Positions 1 through 7,478 of a stretch of DNA of 33,950 nucleotides are shown here, in pieces. The notes beneath the pieces are model-generated. The model ran no database searches. It was not told where the DNA came from and saw only the letters and a program-made list of their open reading frames with translations. Each line of letters begins with the position of its first letter. The stretch's first letter is position 1. Source of the stretch: Rhodanobacteraceae bacterium (lineage in GTDB: Bacteria; Pseudomonadota; Gammaproteobacteria; Xanthomonadales; Rhodanobacteraceae); NCBI GenBank assembly GCA_009996615.1, contig JAACZU010000026.1, positions 1-33,950 on the forward strand, read 5' to 3'. Position numbers and translations under genes: made by a program.

Positions 1-42
1 GGAGATGTTGCCGAGGCCACCGGCGGCGGGCAAGATGCGTGG

Positions 43-55
43 GGGTTTTTCTACA
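43..55 (+). repeat. Left copy of a 13-bp inverted repeat
   Basis: GGGTTTTTCTACA here is the exact reverse complement of TGTAGAAAAACCC at 428-440, so the two copies bracket the integron cassette. The sequence just upstream (12-32, GGCCACCGGCGGC region) also loosely resembles the reverse complement of the stretch beyond the right copy. This fits the ends of two related insertion sequences lying in opposite orientation. The repeat is directly visible; the IS interpretation is inference. Confidence 0.6.
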
Positions 56-75
56 TCCTCGTTAGAGTCCTGACC

Positions 76-354
76 ATGTATCTAGGCGGCCGGATAATCA
101 CACCCAAGCAACTGAGCAGCGCAGTCTTGCTTGTTTTCGCTTTGGCGGCCCTGGCTTGGTTCGGCTACGACGCACTCGACGGCTCAATCACCGTATGCTC
201 GCGGTACGGCGGGGGCTGCGGTACTCGTACGTATGCTGGCCCCGGCGACTATGGTTACTGGCTCGCGCTTGGCTTGTACGTGGGGCTTGCGGCCCTTCTT
301 GCCTGGCTCGCTTGGCGCGGGCTTCGCGAGCGTGCACGTGACCGCTACCGGTAG
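76..354 (+). CDS. Small two-helix membrane protein, integron cassette gene
   Basis: This 92-residue protein has two predicted transmembrane segments, at about residues 14-30 and 60-81. They are joined by a Gly/Tyr/Cys-rich loop with two cysteines (around CSRYGGGCG), and the C-terminus is very basic (RGLRERARDRYR). I do not recognise a family. It is the only gene between a GTTAGAG core site at 61-67 and an attC site at 367-426, the layout of a mobile integron cassette: a 5' leader of about 15 bases, one gene, and the recombination site starting 12 bases after the stop. No strong ribosome binding site is visible before the ATG; cassette genes are often read from an outside promoter. The loop is probably on the outer face, judging from the positive charge of the C-terminus. 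Function is unknown. Confidence 0.7.
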   Translation: MYLGGRIITPKQLSSAVLLVFALAALAWFGYDALDGSITVCSRYGGGCGTRTYAGPGDYGYWLALGLYVGLAALLAWLAWRGLRERARDRYR

Positions 355-366
355 GGCTCGCACGGG

Positions 367-426
367 CTCTAACAATTCGTCCAAGCCGACGCCGCTTCGC
401 GGCGCGGCTTAACTCAGGTGTTGACG
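367..426 (+). other. attC site (59-base element) of an integron gene cassette
   Basis: The site opens with CTCTAAC (R'') at 367-373 and closes with GTTGACG (R') at 420-426. Inside is an almost perfect hairpin: AAGCCG (383-388), an unpaired A at 389, CGCCGC (390-395), a TTC loop, then GCGGCG and CGGCTT (399-410). One unpaired base in one arm is the extrahelical base that sets strand choice by the integron integrase. From memory the site is very close to the attC of aadA-type cassettes. R' is one or two bases away from the usual GTTRRRY, while the GTTAGAG at 61-67 complements R'' exactly. This suggests the cassette is bounded by 61 and 420. No integrase gene lies in the window. Confidence 0.85.
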
Positions 427-452
427 TTGTAGAAAAACCCATTTCTACGACG
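425..452. repeat. Imperfect hairpin containing the right copy of the 13-bp inverted repeat
   Basis: TGTAGAAAAACCC (428-440) matches the left repeat at 43-55 in inverted orientation. The stretch 425-435 also pairs with 442-452 (CGTTGTAGAAA against TTTCTACGACG) with one G-T mismatch and a 6-base loop. It starts inside the attC R' site. It may be the end of a decayed insertion sequence whose transposase remnant lies at 596-658 on the minus strand. Confidence 0.5.
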
Positions 453-595
453 AACGCCCGTGCCGCCGATCGGTCTGGCGACCCACAGTTTCGCGATGCA
501 ATGGTCGGAGCGTCAGGTGTCGATCATCGCGGCACCCGCTTCAGGAAGTCTGCGCGCCCTTTCCATGCGGCGCAGATCGCTTTCGCCCTCGTTGC

Positions 596-658
596 TCATC
601 GCCCATAGCTGGTGTTGGCCAGCTTCTCGATGTTGTGCACCGGGCAGTAGAGCTTGAG
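596..658 (-). pseudogene. C-terminal remnant of a transposase
   Basis: Read on the minus strand, 658-596 encodes LKLYCPVHNIEKLANTSYGR followed by a stop. I recognise this from memory as a typical C-terminal end of IS1182/IS5-like DDE transposases; no alignment was possible. The frame is closed by a stop at 668-670, so only about 20 codons survive. The remnant abuts a GGGTCAGAGTCGAGTTTCC stretch at 666-684, which resembles a repeat common near REP-type elements in this order. Apart from these, 453-747 shows no supportable gene. Confidence 0.5.
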
Positions 659-747
659 AAAGCAGGGTCAGAGTCGAGTTTCCACAAGCCCCGCCACGAG
701 GCTGGCGGCGCGCAGCGGCCAATGCGCCGCGCGCCACCGGATCGTGC

Positions 748-2229
<1,482 letters not shown>

Positions 2230-2274
2230 GGACCTGTCCATTGGTGGGGTGCGCCCCGGGCGCAAGGGGGCGTG

Positions 2275-2280
2275 ATTCTA
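2275..2280 (-). promoter_or_regulatory. Possible -10 box for the M20 peptidase gene
   Basis: TAGAAT on the minus strand lies 45 bases before the chosen start at 2229 and 33 bases before the alternative start at 2241. No good -35 is visible, so this is a weak call. Confidence 0.3.
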
Positions 2281-2302
2281 GCGCGTGGGCCGCGCCGACC
2301 GA

Positions 2303-2349
2303 CCGTGTAGGAAGTTTCCTACATGCCGGCGCGGCCGTTTCCTACACGG
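2303..2349. promoter_or_regulatory. Cluster of three TTCCTACA / TGTAGGAA half-sites
   Basis: TGTAGGAA (2306-2313) and TTCCTACA (2316-2323) form a perfect 8-bp inverted repeat with a 2-base centre. A second TTCCTACA at 2339-2346 also pairs with the first half-site over 11 bp (CCGTGTAGGAA at 2303-2313 against TTCCTACACGG at 2339-2349). The elements lie in the spacer between the divergent M20 and ComEA-like genes. They could be an operator with three half-sites or a pair of mutually exclusive hairpins. I do not know a regulator with this site. Confidence 0.5.
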
Positions 2350-2437
2350 CCGCGTGACGTGCCGCGCTGCCCGACCACCGCAGCGCTGCATAAACTCCCG
2401 CCACTACCGCACCCATGCGCCATCCTGGACGAAGGCC

Positions 2438-2758
2438 ATGCATCTCATTCACCGCCTGCTCCTCGCCCTGCTGTGCGCGCTGCCGTCGCTGGCGGCGGCG
2501 CAGGTCGACATCAACAGCGCCGATGCCAAGACGCTGGCCGCGTCGCTGGCCGGCGTCGGCCTGGTCAAGGCCGAGGCGATCGTCGCCTATCGCAACACGC
2601 ACGGTCCGTTCGAAAGCGTCGAGGACCTCGCCAAGGTCAACGGCATCGGCAGCAAGACGATTGACGCGAACCGCGACGCGATCGTGGTCGTGCGACCCGG
2701 CCGGGCCCGCCAAGCCGCCCGCCAGACCGACATGGCGCAGCCGCCCACGGCGCCGTAG
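2438..2758 (+). CDS. ComEA-like exported helix-hairpin-helix DNA-binding protein
   Basis: A 106-residue protein with a signal peptide (about residues 1-22, cut after SLAAA) and a helix-hairpin-helix region at about 23-85. The latter carries VDINSADAKTLAASLAGVG, YRNTHGPFESVEDL and VNGIGSKTIDANRD. That is the ComEA fold, which binds double-stranded DNA in the periplasm and pulls it in during natural transformation. The C-terminal 20 residues are low-complexity and basic (RPGRARQAARQ). I chose ATG 2438 because it begins the signal peptide; GAAGG sits only 2 bases before it, an unusually tight spacing. The upstream spacer holds the TTCCTACA cluster. Standalone ComEA-like proteins are common in this order, and not all are proven competence factors. 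Confidence 0.85.
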   Translation: MHLIHRLLLALLCALPSLAAAQVDINSADAKTLAASLAGVGLVKAEAIVAYRNTHGPFESVEDLAKVNGIGSKTIDANRDAIVVVRPGRARQAARQTDMAQPPTAP

Positions 2759-2858
2759 CGAGGCGCGGCGATCCGGCGCGGCGGTTTGCCGCACATCGCC
2801 CGAAGCACCCACGCCGGCGCGTGCTAGACTCGCCGCCCGCCATTGGCGGTGCGCGCGA

Positions 2859-3335
2859 ATGATCCTCCCCCGTTACCACATCGGCCCGTCTTCGATCACG
2901 GGCGCAGGACAGGGCTTGTTCCTGGACGAGCCGGTCGCGCGTGGCCGAGTGATCACCGTGCCGGACGCGATCCCGCGCGTCCACGCCTTCGCCGAGATCC
3001 TCGCCCGACCCGACGCCGCGCAATTGCTGCCGGCCACCGTACGCTGGTTCGAGGACCGCTACACGGTCACGCCGGAGTGGCCGGACGAGTGCTACATCAA
3101 CCACGCGTTCGAACCGACCGCGCTGTGGCACCTCGGCTTCGTGTTCGCCGCCGCCGACCTCGCCGCCGGCACCGAGATCACCGTCGACTATCGCCACCTG
3201 CTCGCGCCGGGCCAGGAAGAGGACTTCCGCGACGCGCAGTCGGGCCGGCCGATCATCGGCTTTACCTGGCAGGAGAGCCTGCGCGCGTCGACCGCCGCGC
3301 TGGCCGCCCTGCTCGACACGCCAGATCATGATTGA
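2859..3335 (+). CDS. SET domain-containing protein
   Basis: A 158-residue protein that is almost entirely a SET domain, the fold of S-adenosylmethionine-dependent protein-lysine methyltransferases. Visible motifs are SSITGAGQGLFL near the N-terminus (SAM-binding GxGxG-like segment), CYINHAFEPTALWHLGF (the NHxxxP motif), and GTEITVDYRHL (the ExxxDY motif with the usual tyrosine). The start at 2859 is set by homology: the SET fold begins within 10 residues. It overlaps the next gene by 8 bases, so the two are probably co-translated. Bacterial SET proteins mostly lack known substrates. The target here is unknown, and the neighbouring acetyltransferase suggests, but does not prove, a shared protein-modification role. 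Confidence 0.88.
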   Translation: MILPRYHIGPSSITGAGQGLFLDEPVARGRVITVPDAIPRVHAFAEILARPDAAQLLPATVRWFEDRYTVTPEWPDECYINHAFEPTALWHLGFVFAAADLAAGTEITVDYRHLLAPGQEEDFRDAQSGRPIIGFTWQESLRASTAALAALLDTPDHD

Positions 3336-3954
3336 GCGTCCGCTTCCGTTTTCCACCGGCTCGGCCGAGGCCGAACCGGTGTCCCTTCCCGCCCGGGACG
3401 TGCCGCGCATCGCCGCGCGGACATCCGCCACCCTGCTGCCGGACATCCCGACGCTCGAGACCGAGCGCCTGCGCCTGACCGCGTTCGGCGAACGCCATTT
3501 CGAGGCCTATGCCTCGATGCTGGCCGATGCCGACAGCACGCGCTTCATCGGCGACGGTCAGCCGCTCGACCGCATGAACGCGTGGCGTTCGATGGCGATG
3601 CTGCTCGGCCACTGGATGCTGCGCGGCTACGGCATGTGGGCGGTCGAGCGCAAGGACGACGGCCTCTTCCTCGGTCGGGTCGGCCTGCACCAGCCCGAAG
3701 GCTGGCCCGACCTCGAACTCGGCTGGATGCTGCTACCCGAGCATCGCCGCCACGGCTATGCGACCGAGGCCGGCCATGCCGCGCTCGAGTTCGCGTTCAC
3801 GCGCCTGCGTGCCCCCCGGGCGGTCAGCCTGATCCGCGCCGGCAACGTCGCCTCAGAGCGCGTCGCGCGCCGCCTCGGCGGACGCCAGGCGACGATGATC
3901 GACTTCCTCGGTGCGGCGATGCTGGTGTACGTGTACGCGCCAGCGGATGGCTGA
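3328..3954 (+). CDS. GNAT family N-acetyltransferase (RimJ/RimL type)
   Basis: A 208-residue acetyl-CoA-dependent acyltransferase. After about 40 residues of low-conservation leader come LETERLRLTAF (the usual first strand), GYGMWAVERKDDGLFLGRVGL, LELGWMLLPEHRRHGYATEAG (the pyrophosphate-binding Q/RxxGxG/A loop, here RRHGYA) and NVASERVARRLG. This order matches the Acetyltransf_3 / RimJ-RimL subgroup, which acetylates protein N-termini or small molecules. The ATG lies inside the last codons of the SET gene (8-base overlap) without an obvious ribosome binding site, as expected for translational coupling. A start nearer residue 40 is possible. Confidence 0.9.
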   Translation: MIERPLPFSTGSAEAEPVSLPARDVPRIAARTSATLLPDIPTLETERLRLTAFGERHFEAYASMLADADSTRFIGDGQPLDRMNAWRSMAMLLGHWMLRGYGMWAVERKDDGLFLGRVGLHQPEGWPDLELGWMLLPEHRRHGYATEAGHAALEFAFTRLRAPRAVSLIRAGNVASERVARRLGGRQATMIDFLGAAMLVYVYAPADG

Positions 3955-4035
3955 GGACCGGTCGCGCGCCGGGTGCGCTCATGCGGCCCGCGCCGCGGCT
4001 GTCGCGCCGCCATCCCCAACCCCGTGCCCCCTGTC

Positions 4036-4653
4036 ATGCCGCTGAGCCTCCTGCCCGCATCCAGCTATCGCCGCGTCCGCTGGAAGAACGACGGTGGCTG
4101 GACCACCGAACTGGCGCGCCGCGGCGGCGACGGCGACGACTTCCGCTGGCGCGTCAGCATCGCCGAGATCGAGCGCGACGGGCCGTTCTCGGCCTTTCCC
4201 GGCATCGAGCGCGACCTGCTGCTGCTCGACGGCCACGGCATTGAACTCGACCTGGCCGATTCGGCACCGCGGCGGCTGGCGCAGCGTTTCGCGCACGTGC
4301 GTTTCGCCGGCGAGGCGGCGGTCCATTGCCGCCTGCTGGCCGGCCCGACGCGCGATTTCAACGTGATGGCGCGGCGCGACGCGGTACGCGCCGAGGTCGT
4401 CGCGCGCCCGCTGGTCGGGCCGATGGTGATCTTCCCCGAGCCCGGCGTCGAATGGCTGGTGTACGCGTTCAGCGGCCACGCCAGTGCCCGCAGCAACGCG
4501 CAGGCGCTCGCACTGGAGGCCGGCGCGTGCCTGCAGGTCGACTTCCGTGAGGCCGGCCCCGCCGGCCGCGTCGTGCTCGACGGCGCCGGCGAGCTGGTAT
4601 TGGCCAGGTTCACCCCCGTCACGCCCACCTCCGGCGCGGCGCTGCAGCAGTAG
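4036..4653 (+). CDS. HutD family protein
   Basis: A 205-residue cupin-like protein of the HutD/Ves family. The signature is at the N-terminus: YRRVRWKNDGGWTTELARR, then FRWRVSIAEIERDGPFSAFPGIERDLLLLDG, then a second cupin half with FNVMARRDAVRAEV. HutD is encoded in some histidine-utilisation operons and Ves is a cold-linked E. coli relative; the biochemical role is not settled. No other hut gene lies here, so the histidine link cannot be inferred. ATG 4036 is chosen because the conserved part starts 10 residues on; an upstream in-frame ATG at 3973 would add 21 non-conserved residues. Confidence 0.88.
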   Translation: MPLSLLPASSYRRVRWKNDGGWTTELARRGGDGDDFRWRVSIAEIERDGPFSAFPGIERDLLLLDGHGIELDLADSAPRRLAQRFAHVRFAGEAAVHCRLLAGPTRDFNVMARRDAVRAEVVARPLVGPMVIFPEPGVEWLVYAFSGHASARSNAQALALEAGACLQVDFREAGPAGRVVLDGAGELVLARFTPVTPTSGAALQQ

Positions 4654-4700
4654 CGCCGCCGGCGCGACGCGTCGCCACCCGCCTTCCCTTGCGAATGACC

Positions 4701-5297
4701 ATGCACACGATCGTCCTGGCCAGCGGCAACGCCGGCAAACTCGCCGAGATGCGCGCGCTGCTCGGCGGCTTCGGCCTCGAGCCGATCGCGCAGGCCGAGC
4801 TCGGCATCGCCGACGCCGACGAGACCGGCGCGACCTTCGTCGAGAACGCGCTGCTGAAGGCGCGCCAGGCCGCGCGCCTGTCCGGGCTGCCGGCGCTCGC
4901 GGACGACTCGGGCCTGTGCGTCGACGCGCTCGGCGGCGCGCCGGGGCTGCATTCGGCGCGCTACGCCGGCGCCCACGGCGATGCCGCGGCGAACATCGAA
5001 AAGCTGCTCGCGGCGCTGCAGGGCGTGCCCGAAGCCGCGCGCACGGCGCATTTCCACTGCACGATCGTGCTGCTGCGCGCGGCCGATGATCCGGCGCCGC
5101 TGATCGCCGAGGGCCGCTGGCACGGTCGCATCCTCGCCGCGCCGCGCGGCGGGCGCGGCTTCGGCTACGATCCGGTGTTCCTCGACCCGACCTCCGGCCT
5201 GAGCGCCGCCGAGCTCGATTCAGCCACCAAGAACCGCGTCAGCCATCGCGGCCACGCGCTGGCCGCGCTGCGCGGACTGCTGGCCGCACCGGACTAA
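4701..5297 (+). CDS. rdgB: RdgB/HAM1 family XTP/dITP diphosphohydrolase
   Basis: A 198-residue non-canonical purine NTP pyrophosphatase that removes dITP, dHAPTP and XTP from the nucleotide pool. All family motifs are present: LASGNAGKLAEM at the N-terminus (phosphate-binding SGNxxK), ETGATFVENALLKAR, ALADDSGLCVDALGG (metal-binding DDSG), GRGFGYDPVF and SHRGHAL near the C-terminus. ATG 4701 starts closest to the first strand; ATG 4695 or TTG 4689 would add two or four residues. In many proteobacteria rdgB is followed directly by hemW. Here hemW begins 2.2 kb later, after an inserted segment. Confidence 0.96.
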   Translation: MHTIVLASGNAGKLAEMRALLGGFGLEPIAQAELGIADADETGATFVENALLKARQAARLSGLPALADDSGLCVDALGGAPGLHSARYAGAHGDAAANIEKLLAALQGVPEAARTAHFHCTIVLLRAADDPAPLIAEGRWHGRILAAPRGGRGFGYDPVFLDPTSGLSAAELDSATKNRVSHRGHALAALRGLLAAPD

Positions 5298-5327
5298 GGC
5301 AGCCGCCTGCGCCAGGCACACGTTGCC

Positions 5328-5354
5328 TGCCCGCGGCAGGAGGCGCCGCGGGCA
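5328..5354 (+). terminator. Hairpin downstream of rdgB
   Basis: TGCCCGCGGC (5328-5337) and GCCGCGGGCA (5345-5354) form a perfect 10-bp stem with a 7-base loop, 31 bases after the rdgB stop. There is no T-run after it. It could be a terminator-like structure or simply an RNA-stabilising hairpin. Confidence 0.4.
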
Positions 5355-6139
5355 TCGTCGCGCCAGTCGGCCCACTTGAGTCCAGATCGTCACCACGGCG
5401 CCGTTGTGCAGCGCGCGCGAGCACGCCGGCAAACAAGGAACGCGTGCGCAGCCACAGCAAGCTGACGGCGGCTTCGCCGCCGATCAACGAGGAGGGCGTC
5501 CGGGTGGCCTGCCATTTCATCGCCATCCCTTACACATCATGGCCGGGAATGCCACCTCGAGGACGACCGAGTGCGCGCCGCGGTTTGGATAGGCGGCATC
5601 GCGACCCGCTTCGATGACGCGTACCGACCCTGCGACAGGTCCCTTCCGCGCTGTCCGGATTTGCCGCTGCAGCCTAGCGGCGTCGGGCAGCTCCACGCCG
5701 ACGACGTGACGCGTCGTGAACTGGAATTCGTACGTTGCGAAAGGCAGCGTCAAATGCTCACTGCGGTTACCGCAAAGAACAACGCATTTCCCATCGCAAG
5801 CGTAAAGCCCACCTGGCGTCCGTTGCGCAAGGCGCCAAAAACGCCTCTCATATCCAATCCGGCCGCCCTCCTTCATCGTTGCATGGTGATCGGACGCACG
5901 TCCTTGCGCCCACGCCGGCGCCCCAGTTTCGCAAACACCGGCGCAATCGCAGGCCCCTTCGGCTGGCGCCGCGCACAGCCCTCGACCTCGCACGACCGGC
6001 CGACGCAATCCGACTGACAAGCCCACACAGTCCCACGTGCCACCAGCGATATCGAATCTGTCGACTGGCTGGCAATGGGTCGTGGAAATAACGCACGAAG
6101 TGAATGCCAATCACCCCGCGCATTAGCATCCACCACGAA
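5355..6139. other. Spacer without a convincing gene, perhaps decayed coding sequence on the minus strand
   Basis: About 0.8 kb with less extreme base composition than the flanks. Several short minus-strand frames follow one another. One ends in RPITMQR near 5873. A 33-residue frame at 5851-5750 contains GRQVGFTLAMGNALFFAVTA, recalling a prepilin N-terminus but without the usual Glu at position 5. A third covers about 5750-5520 (FATYEFQFTTRHVVGVELP). No single frame spans the region, and none has a well-placed ribosome binding site. A CGGCGGCTTCGCCGCCG palindrome sits near 5465-5481. I take it as a degenerate or non-coding insert; a frameshifted gene cannot be excluded. Confidence 0.35.
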
Positions 6140-6188
6140 TATAGAATGTGTGCCGCGGCCACTGGGGTCGCTATCGGGGACATGCAAC

Positions 6189-6755
6189 ATGTACAGCAAG
6201 TCGATGCTCTGCGCGGTCATCGCGCTCATTGGCCTGGGTAGCAGTGCGGGCGCCCAGGAATCTTCCTCGGGCCCGCACGGCGCCCCATCCATCACATTCC
6301 AGCACCTGCCTGGTGCCGACGATATGCCGGCCGCCGTGACGTCGCCTCATGCGACCGACCGCTATCTGTTCGTACCGGCTGCGGCATTCGTGCGGCGCTC
6401 GAACGCCGATTCGCTGGTGAATACCGGAAACGGTTGCATCTACACCAATGGTTGGGTGCTCAATGCAGACCTGCAGCTACCGGCCGGAGCGCTCGTGCAC
6501 GGCGTGCGCGTGTACTACCACGTTCCCGGTGCAACGGGCTCGGTGACGACGTGGCTGACCCGCTACGACGGCGCGGGCACCTTCGCGGACCTGATGGGCC
6601 CGGTCACTACGAACACCGGCGGCTACTACAGCCAGTACTTCGCGCTCACTCCGGAAGAGACCATCGACCCATTCACCTATTCCTACGCCCTGAACCCGCA
6701 CATGGAAGGGACGGATGTGAAGGTGTGCGGCGTGCGCGTCTTCTACGGCTACTGA
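6189..6755 (+). CDS. Exported protein of unknown function, first of two tandem paralogs
   Basis: A 188-residue protein with a signal peptide (residues 1-23, cut after SSAGA-Q). The mature part is a single small domain rich in Gly, Tyr and Thr, probably all-beta. Landmarks are GNGCIYTNGWVLNADLQLPAGALVHGVRVYYHV, then VTTWLTRYDGAG, then VKVCGVRVFYGY at the extreme C-terminus. The same landmarks recur in the next gene, so the two arose by duplication. The two shared cysteines (GCIYT and VCGVR) could form a disulfide bond. ATG 6189 is chosen for the signal peptide; GGGGA at 6176-6180 is a good ribosome binding site. A TATAGAAT stretch at 6140-6147 may be the -10 box. No family recognised. Confidence 0.82.
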   Translation: MYSKSMLCAVIALIGLGSSAGAQESSSGPHGAPSITFQHLPGADDMPAAVTSPHATDRYLFVPAAAFVRRSNADSLVNTGNGCIYTNGWVLNADLQLPAGALVHGVRVYYHVPGATGSVTTWLTRYDGAGTFADLMGPVTTNTGGYYSQYFALTPEETIDPFTYSYALNPHMEGTDVKVCGVRVFYGY

Positions 6756-6765
6756 AGGGGACGCC

Positions 6766-7410
6766 ATGAACATCCTCCAACTGCACATGCCGTCGCGACC
6801 ACTGCGGCTGGCATGGTCGTGCGCCGGGCTGCTGGCCACCGCCGGCGCCGCACTGGCCGGCCCGATCTCCTCGGCGGGGCCGGGGCCGCTCCCCGCGATG
6901 CCGCTGCGTGCCACGCCCGTCGTTGCTGCGCAGGCGCCCGACAACGTCGTGACGACCGGCGTACCGTTCAGCTATCTCAACATCGTCGGCGCCGTGTTCC
7001 AGGGCCGCAATGATGGCGTGGGCTTCAACACGGGGAAGCCCGGCTGCGTGTACACGACGGCCGGCAATGCGCGCCTCACGTTCAAGGCTGTGCTGCCCGA
7101 TGGAGCGCTCGTCAAATACGTTCGCATCTTCTACTACGACACCAGTGGCAGCGACATGACCGTCTGGCTCACGGACTACGATGGCGCCGGCAACAACAAC
7201 GATCTCGCCATGGTGTCCTCGAGCGGCAACGGCGGTTTTGGCACGGCCTTGAGCGCCGACTTGAACTACACAGTCAATCACTACGCAAACGCCCTGGCCC
7301 TCGTGGCGACACCCAGCGTGCTCGATAGCACCCAGCAACTCTGTGGTGTCCGCATCGCGTACTACGATCCGCTGGATATCGATACCATCTTCAAGAACGG
7401 GTTCGACTGA
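6766..7410 (+). CDS. Exported protein of unknown function, second tandem paralog, with IFKNGFD tail
   Basis: A 214-residue protein with a long signal peptide (about residues 1-31, cut after GAALA) and the same domain as its neighbour: PGCVYTTAGNARLTFKAVLP, DGALVKYVRIFYYDTSGSDM, VWLTDYDGAGNNND and QLCGVRIAYYDP. Both conserved cysteines are kept. Unlike the first copy it continues for 11 residues, DIDTIFKNGFD. This is a C-terminal tail I have seen on many secreted proteins of Rhodanobacteraceae (IFxxGFE/D type) and it may be a sorting tag. The ATG lies 10 bases after the previous stop with AAGGGG five bases ahead, so the two genes form an operon. Function unknown. Confidence 0.85.
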   Translation: MNILQLHMPSRPLRLAWSCAGLLATAGAALAGPISSAGPGPLPAMPLRATPVVAAQAPDNVVTTGVPFSYLNIVGAVFQGRNDGVGFNTGKPGCVYTTAGNARLTFKAVLPDGALVKYVRIFYYDTSGSDMTVWLTDYDGAGNNNDLAMVSSSGNGGFGTALSADLNYTVNHYANALALVATPSVLDSTQQLCGVRIAYYDPLDIDTIFKNGFD

Positions 7411-7436
7411 GCATCGGCGAACTGAAGCAAGCACCA

Positions 7437-7460
7437 GGCCCGGCCAGGGATGGCCGGGCC
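7437..7460 (+). terminator. Strong hairpin between the paralog pair and hemW
   Basis: GGCCCGGCCA (7437-7446), a GGGA loop and TGGCCGGGCC (7451-7460) make a perfect 10-bp GC stem. No T-run follows. It probably ends or stabilises the transcript of the exported pair, and it lies just upstream of the hemW promoter. Confidence 0.5.
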
Positions 7461-7467
7461 CGGCGCG

Positions 7468-7473
7468 TACAAT
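7468..7473 (+). promoter_or_regulatory. -10 box immediately before hemW
   Basis: TACAAT ends only five bases before the hemW ATG. If this is the true -10, transcription starts at or within a base or two of the start codon, giving a leaderless mRNA. No good -35 can be named, since the hairpin occupies that region. Confidence 0.4.
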
Positions 7474-7478
7474 GGGCC

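Noticed and set aside
4036..4653. Assignment of the HutD-like gene to a histidine-utilisation operon.
   Set aside because: No hutH, hutU, hutI or hutG is present nearby; only the family name can be supported.
5571..6017. A 148-codon plus-strand frame in the rdgB-hemW insert.
   Set aside because: It lacks a ribosome binding site, has Arg/Pro-rich composition, and no region looks like a folded protein.
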